8,125 nucleotides of DNA from Pseudomonadota bacterium (lineage in GTDB: Bacteria; Pseudomonadota; Alphaproteobacteria; Rhizobiales; Hyphomicrobiaceae), in assembly GCA_023392135.1 (NCBI GenBank), contig JAEVZQ010000424.1, positions 1 through 8,125 of the forward strand. Direction: 5' to 3'. The notes below the pieces were generated by a model that worked only from the letters and a program-made list of their open reading frames with translations, ran no database searches and was not told the DNA's origin. Position 1 is the first letter of the stretch, and every line of letters starts with the position of its first letter. A program made the translations under genes and the position numbers. Positions 1 through 6,455 of the stretch are shown here, in pieces.

Positions 1-573
1 ACGAAGGGCCGGCGCTGCCTGATAAGCCGGATCGGCGTGGAAGTCGGCCTCCTCGTAGCCAAACGTTCCGTGACAGACGTCTTCTGGAACATCGACGACC
101 ACAGGCCCGGGCCGTCCGGTGGTCGCAACGGCGAAGGCACGGCGGATTAGCTCAGGGATCCGTTGCACGCTTTCGATGCGGATCACTTCCTTCGCCGCGG
201 GCCGCAGGATCTCGAGCTGGCGCGACTCCTGCGTCATGTTCTTCCAGGAATGGTCGCGATGCGTATCGCCGGTCAGCACGACGAGCGGCGAGCCCGCATT
301 CAGCGCCTCGACGAGGCCTGTGACGAGATTGGTCGCGCCGGGCCCCAGTGTGGCATCGGCGAGCCCCACACGGCCGGACACCTTCGCATAGGCATCGGCT
401 GCGAAGACGCCGGCGCGCTCGTCGTTGATCAGGTGATGCGCAAGGCCGAGCCGTCGGGCGGCATCGTAGAACGGCAGCAGCTGGAAGCCGCCCATGCCGA
501 ACATCGGCCCGCCCTCGTGCGCCTGGATCATGCGCGCCAAGGCTTCGCCGCCGGTCATCTCGTTTGCGGACAT
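1..573 (-). CDS. Acetolactate-synthase-like TPP-dependent enzyme, N-terminal part (cut by window edge)
   Basis: The visible 191 residues match the N-terminal (pyrimidine-binding) domain of the acetolactate synthase / benzoylformate decarboxylase superfamily. The segment around residues 49-64 reads INDERAGVFAADAYAK, where Glu52 is at the place of the glutamate that activates the cofactor. It is followed by LGPGATNLVTGL and a PLVVLTGD strand, and near residue 160 by GRPGPVVVDVPEDV, all typical of the family. These enzymes decarboxylate or ligate 2-oxoacids using TPP and Mg2+ in the cytoplasm. The ATG at 573 is preceded by AAGGAG with a 6-base spacer, so the start is well supported. It lies 16 bp after the dctM stop and is probably the next gene of the same operon. 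The central and C-terminal domains lie outside the window, so acetolactate synthase, sulfoacetaldehyde acetyltransferase, glyoxylate carboligase and a simple decarboxylase cannot be separated here. Confidence 0.88.
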   Translation of the reverse strand, partial: MSANEMTGGEALARMIQAHEGGPMFGMGGFQLLPFYDAARRLGLAHHLINDERAGVFAADAYAKVSGRVGLADATLGPGATNLVTGLVEALNAGSPLVVLTGDTHRDHSWKNMTQESRQLEILRPAAKEVIRIESVQRIPELIRRAFAVATTGRPGPVVVDVPEDVCHGTFGYEEADFHADPAYQAAPALR

Positions 574-589
574 CTAGAACTCCTTGATA

Positions 590-1885
590 TCAGATCGAAT
601 AGCCGAGGTGTCGCGGTAGCCAGAGCGCGAGCTCCGGGAACGCAACCACGAGTACGAGCACGACAGCCATGGAGAGGACGAACCAAAGCACCCAGCGCAC
701 AGTGGCCTCGATCGGCACGCCGGCAACCTTGCACGTGACGAACAGGTTCACAGCGACGGGGGGCGTGACTTGGCCGATCGCGATGTTGAGGGCCATGAGC
801 ACGCCGAACCAGGTTAGATTCCAGTCTAGCTTCAGTGCCACCGGATAGAGCAGTGGCAGCGAGATGAGGTAGATCGACGGCCCGTCGAGCAGCATGCCAA
901 GGAAGAGGATGAGGACCATCACGAGGCAGAGTACGATAAGCGGATCACCGGTGAAGGCTAGAATGGCGTTGGCCGCCTGATCAAAGGCGCCGAGCGTTGA
1001 ACCCGCAAACGCGAACAGGCCCGCCAGCGCGATGATGATCATGATGACGGCCGTAGTCTCGGCAGACTCGGCGAGGATCTCTAAGATACCCTTCAGGCTG
1101 AAGGCGCGCGCCAGGAAGCCAACGACGAGACCATAGACGGCAGCGACAGCCGCAGCTTCCGTGGGAGTAAAAAGCCCACTTCTCAGCCCTCCCAGGATGA
1201 TCACAGGCGCAAACAGGCCAGGCAATGCATGCCAGAACGAGCGCCAGAACGGAGGGCGCTCCTCGCCCTCACAAGCGTCGAAGCCGTGTTTGCGGCTAAT
1301 CAACAGAGTCGGGATGATCAGTGCGAGGCCGACGAGAAGGCCCGGCACCAGACCGGCAGCAAAGAGAGACCGCAGATCGGTACCCGGCACGAGGACGCCA
1401 TAGATGATCAGCGCGAGCGAAGGCGGAATGAGAATAGCCGTCGACGCGCCTGCGGCGATCACGCTCGCAGAGAAGGCATCGGGATAGCCGGCGCGCCGCA
1501 TGCTCGGGATCATGATGGTTGCGACCGCAGCCGCATCAGCGGGGCCGGAGCCCGACATGCCACCCAGGATCATGCAGACGAGGATCGCGACGATCGCCAG
1601 GCCGCCCCTGCGCGGACCGACGATGGCCTGCATGAAGGTGACCAGCCGCGCCGCAACGCCGGCCCGCTCGAAAACGACGCCCGTCAGAACGAAGAGCGGG
1701 ATGGCGATCAGTGGATACTTGTTTATCGAGTTGTACGTGATCTGCGCAACGCTCTGCAGTGCGTTGGCATCGAGGCCGGCCGCTATCGCTGCAAAGCCGG
1801 CCAGGCCCAGCGACACTGCAATCGGCGATCCCACGAGCAGCAGGGCGAGGAATACGGCAACGAGGACGATGTTTGCCGTAATCAT
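590..1885 (-). CDS. dctM: TRAP transporter large permease subunit (DctM)
   Basis: This 431-residue, very hydrophobic inner-membrane protein is the ion-coupled channel subunit of a tripartite ATP-independent periplasmic (TRAP) transporter. Family marks are SGSGPADAAAVATIMIPSM near 111-129, followed by RAGYPDAFSASVIAAG; AILIPPSLALIIYG near 150-163; LFTPTEAAAVAAVYG near 238-252; and IGQVTPPVAVNLFV near 370-383. The length fits the usual size of about 425-435 residues, and about a dozen membrane segments can be read. I chose the ATG at 1885 rather than an upstream in-frame start at 1909. It forms an ATGA overlap with the dctQ stop, a sign of translational coupling, has the AGGAGGAG purine run upstream, and gives the usual MITANIV-type N terminus. 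Substrate specificity lies in the binding protein, not here. Family assignment is firm. Confidence 0.96.
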   Translation of the reverse strand: MITANIVLVAVFLALLLVGSPIAVSLGLAGFAAIAAGLDANALQSVAQITYNSINKYPLIAIPLFVLTGVVFERAGVAARLVTFMQAIVGPRRGGLAIVAILVCMILGGMSGSGPADAAAVATIMIPSMRRAGYPDAFSASVIAAGASTAILIPPSLALIIYGVLVPGTDLRSLFAAGLVPGLLVGLALIIPTLLISRKHGFDACEGEERPPFWRSFWHALPGLFAPVIILGGLRSGLFTPTEAAAVAAVYGLVVGFLARAFSLKGILEILAESAETTAVIMIIIALAGLFAFAGSTLGAFDQAANAILAFTGDPLIVLCLVMVLILFLGMLLDGPSIYLISLPLLYPVALKLDWNLTWFGVLMALNIAIGQVTPPVAVNLFVTCKVAGVPIEATVRWVLWFVLSMAVVLVLVVAFPELALWLPRHLGYSI

Positions 1886-2388
1886 CGCGCGCCCCTCTCC
1901 TCCTGCCACCAGGCGAACAGGATGCGGCCCATGATGAGGAGCGACAGGAGGGGCATCCAGACCGTATATCTCCAGGACGGGATACCGAGGCCCGCGGAAA
2001 GCTCCTCAAACCGGTACTCGTCCCAGGCGAGCCAGCCGCCATACCAGGCGATAAGCCCGAACATCACCAGCGAGGCCAGCCGCGCCACGGCTCTGCAAGA
2101 CCGACGCCAGTTGCGCCCGTATTCAGCGAAGAACGCCACGCGCATGTGGCTCCTGCGCGCAACGCCGATGGAAGTCCCGACGAACGTCAGGAGCACCATG
2201 AGAAATGTCGAGTACTCCTCCGTGAACGCGAAGGAGTAGTTGCTGATGTAGCGCACCAGCACGTTGGCGAAGCTGATTGCGCAGATGCCCGCCATCGCCA
2301 GCGCCGCTACGAGGCGCTCGACTGGCAGCAGACGGTCCCCTTCCTCTGGCGCCGCTGAATGTGCTTCTGAACTGGGATCGTGTGCCAT
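1882..2388 (-). CDS. dctQ: TRAP transporter small permease subunit (DctQ)
   Basis: This 168-residue protein has four hydrophobic segments (about 27-46, 61-76, 102-122 and 142-160), the layout of the DctQ membrane subunit that pairs with DctM. Conserved family features are FANVLVRY at 40-47, the acidic pair EE at 57-58 before the second helix, and GIPSWRYTVWMPL at 135-147. It lies between dctP and dctM, the standard order. The start is uncertain. An ATG at 2388 and an in-frame GTG at 2433 are both possible and neither has a good Shine-Dalgarno sequence. I prefer the ATG because the GTG lies inside the arm of a strong hairpin (2426-2461), and the extra 15 residues look unlike the family. The gene end overlaps the dctM start by 4 bases (ATGA). 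Confidence 0.93.
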   Translation of the reverse strand: MAHDPSSEAHSAAPEEGDRLLPVERLVAALAMAGICAISFANVLVRYISNYSFAFTEEYSTFLMVLLTFVGTSIGVARRSHMRVAFFAEYGRNWRRSCRAVARLASLVMFGLIAWYGGWLAWDEYRFEELSAGLGIPSWRYTVWMPLLSLLIMGRILFAWWQEERGAR

Positions 2389-2425
2389 GAAGCGCTGATG
2401 CAGAATGTGCGCGGGATGCGGAAAT

Positions 2426-2461
2426 CGGTCCACTCACAGGAATGCGCCTGCAGGTGGACCG
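2426..2461 (-). promoter_or_regulatory. Strong hairpin in the dctP-dctQ gap, candidate mRNA-stability or processing element
   Basis: Read on the minus strand, a 15-base arm CGGTCCACCTGCAGG is followed by loop CGCATT and arm CCTGTGAGTGGACCG. Fourteen of 15 positions pair (12 Watson-Crick, 2 G-U, 1 C-A mismatch). It begins 12 bases after the dctP stop. No run of U follows it, so it is not a standard intrinsic terminator. Hairpins placed just after a binding-protein gene are known, for example in the malE-malF region, to stabilise the upstream message and give more binding protein than permease. That role here is inference. Confidence 0.7.
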
Positions 2462-2473
2462 TTTGGCTCTGCC

Positions 2474-3514
2474 CTACTTCTTGCGGTTGGCCACGGCCTT
2501 CTCGGCCGAGTCGACGAGCTCGGCGCCGATGCGGGCCTTCCACTTGTCGTAGACGGGCTTCGTCACTTCCTGGAAGGCCTTCAGCTCCGCAGGTGTCAGC
2601 TCCGAGATCGTCACGCCGAGCTTCTTGATGGTTTCGAGCTCGGAAGGGTCCTCCGGGGTCACGCCCTTGCGCGCCACCTCGATGCCGTACTTGCCGGCTT
2701 CCAGCGCAGCCTCGCGGACGATCTTCTGATCCTCGGGCGTGAAGCTGTTCCAGACCTGCTTGTTGACCGAGAAGATCAGCGGGTCGGCAACGTAGCGCCA
2801 CAGGGTCACGAACTTCTGGCCTACCGTGTGCAGCTTCGCGACGGTGTAGATGGAGAGCGGGTTCTCCTGGCCGTCGACAGCGCCCGTCGAAAGCGCCGGC
2901 TGCGCATCGGCCCAGCTCATCTGGGTCGGGTTGGCGCCGAGCGCCGTGAACGTGTCGTTGAAGAGCGGCGAGCCGACGACGCGGATTTTCAGGCCCTTCA
3001 GATCCTCCGGCTTTCGAACCTCGTGCTTGGAGTTGGTGAGTTCACGGAAACCGTTCTCACCCCATGCGAGCGGCACGATGTCCTTGGAGGCGATGATCTC
3101 GAACAGCTTCTTGCCCGGCTCACCCTGCGTGAGCGCGTCGATCGCCGCATAGTCCGGCATCAGGAAGGGCATGGAGAAGAGGTTCAGCTCAGGCACCTGC
3201 GGCGACCAGTTGATGGTCGAGCCAACCGCCATGTCGATGATGCCCTGGCGCATGGCGGTGAATTCCTTGGTCTGGTCACCGGCCACGAGCTGCGCACCGG
3301 GATAGACCTTCATGTTGATGCGGCCGTTCGTGCGCTCCTTTACGAGATCGGCCCAGCGCTGTGCCGACAGGCCCCACGGGAAGGGCACTCCGACGACGGT
3401 CGAGATCTTGTATTCGCTCTTGTAGTCCTGGGCCTCAGCCGGCGCGCTCGCGAAGGCACCGGCCAGAAGCGCGGGCAAGGCAAGCCCGGCGACGACTTTT
3501 CTGAACAATTTCAT
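2474..3514 (-). CDS. dctP: TRAP transporter periplasmic solute-binding protein (DctP family)
   Basis: This 346-residue protein captures the substrate in the periplasm and delivers it to DctQM. Residues 1-28 form a Sec signal peptide: basic MKLFRK, a hydrophobic stretch and AEA before Q29. Family features in the mature part are WADLVKERTNGRI near 54-66, PELNLFSMPFLMPD near 108-121, LKGLKIRV at 172-179 and GAVDGQENP at 211-219. Arg178 in IRV is at the place of the arginine that binds the substrate carboxylate in TRAP binding proteins. I chose the ATG at 3514 because GGAG lies 9 bases upstream and the signal peptide then begins in the usual way. The ATG at 3529 has no ribosome site. The gene starts 16 bp after the E1 beta stop and is followed by a hairpin. 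The substrate is not readable, but a carboxylate is expected; the E1 genes next door suggest a 2-oxoacid or its precursor. Confidence 0.95.
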   Translation of the reverse strand: MKLFRKVVAGLALPALLAGAFASAPAEAQDYKSEYKISTVVGVPFPWGLSAQRWADLVKERTNGRINMKVYPGAQLVAGDQTKEFTAMRQGIIDMAVGSTINWSPQVPELNLFSMPFLMPDYAAIDALTQGEPGKKLFEIIASKDIVPLAWGENGFRELTNSKHEVRKPEDLKGLKIRVVGSPLFNDTFTALGANPTQMSWADAQPALSTGAVDGQENPLSIYTVAKLHTVGQKFVTLWRYVADPLIFSVNKQVWNSFTPEDQKIVREAALEAGKYGIEVARKGVTPEDPSELETIKKLGVTISELTPAELKAFQEVTKPVYDKWKARIGAELVDSAEKAVANRKK

Positions 3515-3530
3515 TGGCGTTTTCTCCATT

Positions 3531-4508
3531 TCAAGCGGCGAGAAGATCCCGGACGGCTTTCACGACTGCCGCCTCGGTGACGCGTGCGGCATCCTCGAGC
3601 GGCGGAGCGTAGCTGATCGGAATGCGTGGCGCGGCAAGGCGGCAGACAGGTGCCTTTAACCTGCTATGCAATGTTTCGCCAACAGTTGCTGAAATCTCGG
3701 CACCGAACCCCGCGACCGACACGGACTCGTGCACCACCAGGAGCCGGCCCGTCTTATCGACGCTCCTGAATACGGCCTCCTTGTCCCACGGCCACAGCGT
3801 CCGCAGGTCGATGACCTCGACGTCGATTCCGCTCTCGGCGAGTGTGCCAGCCGCCGTAGTAGCCACGTGCACCTGCCTCGACCATGAAACGATCGTCGCC
3901 TGAGTGCCTTCCCGCACCAGCCGCGCCTGCCCGAACGGCACCGTGTAGTCGGGATCGTCCGGCACTTCACCTTCGAGCGGCCAGAGCCCCTTGTGCTCCA
4001 TGTAGACGACGGGGTCGTCGCAACGGATCGCAGCTTTAAGCAGGCCCTTGTTGTCGGCCGGCGTCGATGGGCAGACCACGACGAGGCCCGGAATATGCGC
4101 GTACCATGCCTCCAGCGACTGCGAATGCTGGGCCGCAGAGGAGCGCCACATGCCGATCGGCTCGCGCACGACGAGCGGCACTTTGGTCTGGCCGCCGAAC
4201 ATGTAGCGCGCCTTGGCCGCCTGGTTCACGAGCTCGTCGACCGCGCACAGCGCGAAATCGGAAAAGCGCATCTCGACCACGGGCCGCGTGCCGGTCATGG
4301 CGGCACCGACCGCAGCCCCCATGATGCAGGCTTCGGAAATGGGCGCATCCGAGATGCGCTCGGATCCGAATTCATCGACGAGGCCGCGGTATTGGCCGAA
4401 CACGCCGCCGCGCCCCAGATCCTCACCGACGGCCCACACGGTCGGGTCGCGCCGCATCTCCTCCGCGAGCGCCACCCGCGAAGCGTCAAGGTAAGTCATC
4501 TGCGCCAT
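3531..4508 (-). CDS. 2-oxoacid dehydrogenase E1 component, beta subunit (pyruvate/acetoin dehydrogenase type)
   Basis: This 325-residue protein is a full-length E1 beta subunit (family size about 325-335), which pairs with E1 alpha to decarboxylate a 2-oxoacid, or cleave acetoin, using TPP. Visible features are VGEDLGRGGVF at 27-37, DAPISEA with Glu59, the glutamate expected to activate TPP, RPVVEMRFSDF at 75-85, the AQHSQSLEAW block at 126-135 with the family's active-site His at 128, CPSTPADNKGLLKAAIRCDD at 146-165, and the C-terminal transketolase domain with VIDLRTLWPWD and VVHESVSVAGFGAEI at 258-272. All key residues are present, so it should be active. The start overlaps the E1 alpha stop (TGATG), and GGAGG lies 7 bases upstream. 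Together with E1 alpha this resembles acetoin dehydrogenase AcoB and branched-chain or pyruvate E1 beta. The exact substrate is open. Confidence 0.95.
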   Translation of the reverse strand: MAQMTYLDASRVALAEEMRRDPTVWAVGEDLGRGGVFGQYRGLVDEFGSERISDAPISEACIMGAAVGAAMTGTRPVVEMRFSDFALCAVDELVNQAAKARYMFGGQTKVPLVVREPIGMWRSSAAQHSQSLEAWYAHIPGLVVVCPSTPADNKGLLKAAIRCDDPVVYMEHKGLWPLEGEVPDDPDYTVPFGQARLVREGTQATIVSWSRQVHVATTAAGTLAESGIDVEVIDLRTLWPWDKEAVFRSVDKTGRLLVVHESVSVAGFGAEISATVGETLHSRLKAPVCRLAAPRIPISYAPPLEDAARVTEAAVVKAVRDLLAA

Positions 4509-5503
4509 CAGAACGCCTCCACGCGCGGATCGCCGATATCCTGAACATCGACGTAGGCCTGCTCCGGGGGCGGATAAGGCGTCGCGACGGCAGTCTCGTA
4601 GGCTGATTTCATCTCGGCTTTCGCAGCCTCGGCATCAGCAGCGATCTCGGACGCGGCAACGCCCGCCTCTCGCAGAAGCTCGGCGACGCGCGCAATCGGG
4701 TCTTCCTTCCAGCGCGCTTCCACCTCCTCTTTCGGCCGGTAGGTCGCGGCATCGGCGCCGGTATGCCCTGTGAGGCGATAGGTGCGAGCTCTCAAGAAGC
4801 GCGGACCACCACCGGCCCGAACCGCTGCGGCGAGCTCCGCGGCTGCCGCATCGACGGCGAGAACGTCATTGCCATCGACGTCGAGCGTGTGAATGCCGAG
4901 GCTTTCCGCGCGGGCGGCCGGCCCGCCGCCAGCCGTCATGGTCTGTGTACGCGTAGTCGCCGCGAACCCGTTGTCCTCGCAGACGAAGAGGACGGGCAAG
5001 TTGAACACCTTCGCCCAGTTGAGCCCTTCGAGGAACGGTCCCCGGTTGATGGCGCCGTCGCCGAAGATGCAGCAGACGATCCGGTCTTCCTTCTTCAGCT
5101 TGATGGCGTGCGCCGCGCCGGCAGCGATGACGATGTTTGCCGAAACGACACCGTTGGCGCCCAGCATGCCGACGGAAAAGTCGGCGATGTGCATCGAGCC
5201 GCCCTTACCGCCACAGTTGCCCCCTTCGCGGCCGAGCAGCTCGCGCATCATGGCGAGCGGGTCGGCGCCCTTGGCGAGCGTGTGCCCGTGACCGCGATGC
5301 GTGGACAAAAGAATGTCGTTGCGGGCGAGATTCGAGCAGATTCCGGAAGCGCAAGCCTCCTGGCCGATCGAGGGATGGATTGCGCCCAGCACGACCTTCT
5401 CATCCAGTCCGCGCAAGGCTTCCTGCTCGAATGCGCGGATACGCAGCATCAACTGGTGATGCGCGCGCAGCCGCTCGACATCGATATTACGGCGTAGACT
5501 CAT
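4508..5503 (-). CDS. 2-oxoacid dehydrogenase E1 component, alpha subunit (pyruvate/acetoin dehydrogenase type)
   Basis: This 331-residue protein is a TPP-dependent E1 alpha subunit. Key features are IHPSIGQEA at 42-50, STHRGHGH at 67-74, GGKGGSMHIADFSVGMLGAN at 98-117, the TPP/Mg2+ motif starting GDGAINRGPFLEGLNWAKVF at 148-167 and closing with CEDN at 175-178, and TYRLTGHTGADAATYRPKEE at 241-260, matching the loop region of the family. The common closing ENN is EDN here. It acts with E1 beta in the cytoplasm. I chose the ATG at 5503, 10 bp after the iclR-type stop, since the family begins close to there; an upstream start at 5587 would add 28 unmatched residues inside the regulator gene. No clear ribosome site is present (GGAG is 15 bases away), so coupling to the regulator's translation is likely. 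The overall pattern is closer to acetoin/pyruvate type E1 than to 2-oxoglutarate E1. No E2 or E3 gene follows. Confidence 0.95.
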   Translation of the reverse strand: MSLRRNIDVERLRAHHQLMLRIRAFEQEALRGLDEKVVLGAIHPSIGQEACASGICSNLARNDILLSTHRGHGHTLAKGADPLAMMRELLGREGGNCGGKGGSMHIADFSVGMLGANGVVSANIVIAAGAAHAIKLKKEDRIVCCIFGDGAINRGPFLEGLNWAKVFNLPVLFVCEDNGFAATTRTQTMTAGGGPAARAESLGIHTLDVDGNDVLAVDAAAAELAAAVRAGGGPRFLRARTYRLTGHTGADAATYRPKEEVEARWKEDPIARVAELLREAGVAASEIAADAEAAKAEMKSAYETAVATPYPPPEQAYVDVQDIGDPRVEAF

Positions 5504-5513
5504 GTTGGTGCAG

Positions 5514-6383
5514 TCAGGCTCCGGCGTGGGTGGGAATGGCAACGGGTTCGCCGCGTGCTGGCGGCTCGAGACTTTCGGCAAGGGCATCGGCTTCCTCGCG
5601 CAGGCGGTTCACAAGCCCGGGCAGTCGATCCGTGCCCATCCGATCACGAATGGCGGCGAGGCTCAAAGCCGCGACCGGACAGCCGTTCTCGGTAAGAACC
5701 GGCACGCCGATGGCCTGCATAGCCGGCACGATGCGGCCCTCGTTGAGGGCATAGCCGGTCTCCCGCGTGCGCGCGACGAGGGCGCGCAACACATCCGGTG
5801 AGAAGCCGGCATAGTCCTGCAGCCAGCGCTTGTTGCGATCGATGATCATCCCGATCTCGTCGTCCGGTAGAAAAGCGAGCAACGCGAGGCTGCCGGCACC
5901 GACTCCCAACGGCCGGCGGTCGCCCTCGTCCAGCGTCAGCGTCCGAATCGGAAAGGCGCCCACCTCGCGACCGATGCACACGGCGGCAAGCCCTTCGCGC
6001 ACGGAGGCGAACATCGTGTCCTCCGTCTCACGGGCAAGTCGGCGCAATACCGGACGGATCAGTATCTCGACCTGATGCAGGCTGGCGGCGCGCCCGAGCG
6101 CGGCAGCAGCAGTGCCCAACGTGTACCGCTTTGTTTTCAGATCCTGGTTGGCGAGGCCGACCTGGACAAGGGCTCCGAGCAGACGATGCGCAGTCGTCTT
6201 CCCGAGAGCGGCCTTCTCGGCGATGTCGCTCAGACGATGCCCGCCTTCCCCTGCCTGCGTGAGCAGGCGAAGAATCGTCGCCACACGATCGACGGTTTTG
6301 ACTGCGGTTTCCTGGGTCAACGCTTTTCCCGCCAGCGCTCTTTTCGAGACACCCTTTGCAAACTGGTGGAACTTCGATAGCAT
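5514..6383 (-). CDS. IclR-family transcriptional regulator
   Basis: This 289-residue protein has the IclR layout. A winged helix-turn-helix lies at about 28-90 (TVDRVATILRLL, then LSDIAEKAALGKTTAHRLLG, ending in the wing KTKRYTLG). The effector-binding domain covers about 105-275, with RPLGVGAGSLALLAFLPDDE at 157-176, GYALNEGRIVP at 210-220 and the late VAALSLAAI strand. IclR proteins act as dimers and repress or activate neighbouring catabolic operons in response to small acids. The start is doubtful. The ATG at 6383 is used because longer readings run into the divergent gene, but it has no ribosome site. A TTG about 21 codons later would give 268 residues, nearer the family norm. It is the first gene of the minus-strand unit and is divergent from the gene at 6456, so it probably controls both directions and itself. 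Confidence 0.93.
   Translation of the reverse strand: MLSKFHQFAKGVSKRALAGKALTQETAVKTVDRVATILRLLTQAGEGGHRLSDIAEKAALGKTTAHRLLGALVQVGLANQDLKTKRYTLGTAAAALGRAASLHQVEILIRPVLRRLARETEDTMFASVREGLAAVCIGREVGAFPIRTLTLDEGDRRPLGVGAGSLALLAFLPDDEIGMIIDRNKRWLQDYAGFSPDVLRALVARTRETGYALNEGRIVPAMQAIGVPVLTENGCPVAALSLAAIRDRMGTDRLPGLVNRLREEADALAESLEPPARGEPVAIPTHAGA
6355..6383 (+). promoter_or_regulatory. Weak candidate sigma-70-like promoter for the plus-strand unit
   Basis: TTTGCA (6355-6360) and TAGCAT (6378-6383) are separated by exactly 17 bases. Each matches the consensus at 4 of 6 positions. This would start a transcript near 6390, about 65 bases before the ATG at 6456. It overlaps the regulator's start codon, which would fit mutual control, but in GC-rich DNA such weak matches arise by chance. 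Confidence 0.2.
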
Positions 6384-6445
6384 GGAAACGGAACGGAGGT
6401 CATCCGGTTTTCTCGGAACGCCGGCGGCCCGCGGGGAAGAATTCC
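6367..6445. promoter_or_regulatory. Divergent control region with candidate IclR operator half-sites
   Basis: The 72-bp gap between the divergent starts, plus a few flanking bases, holds several related short repeats. TGGAAC at 6367-6372 and TGGAAA at 6383-6388 are direct repeats. CGGAACG occurs at 6389-6395 and again at 6414-6420. GGAA-GAA-TTCC at 6435-6445 is an inverted repeat just ahead of the plus-strand ribosome site. The E. coli IclR site is built on TGGAAA and its complement, so these are reasonable half-site candidates, though the spacing differs. Assignment is inference from position and motif likeness. Confidence 0.35.
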
Positions 6446-6455
6446 AAGGCAGCAA

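Noticed and set aside
163..738. Plus-strand open frame of 191 codons near the left edge
   Set aside because: It lies opposite the TPP enzyme and the end of dctM, both well supported on the minus strand.
1229..2239. Plus-strand open frame of 336 codons opposite dctM and dctQ
   Set aside because: Composition (Arg, Asp, Gln, Ala runs) is that of a shadow frame, and it crosses two well-supported minus-strand genes without motif content.
2426..2461. Reading the dctP-dctQ hairpin as an intrinsic terminator
   Set aside because: No U-run follows the stem on the transcribed strand, and dctQ and dctM follow in the same direction, as needed for transport.
2405..3580. Long plus-strand open frame of 391 codons opposite dctP
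   Set aside because: It is the antisense of a well-recognised gene. Its product is rich in Arg, His, Leu and Asp in the way GC-rich antisense frames usually are, with no family motif.
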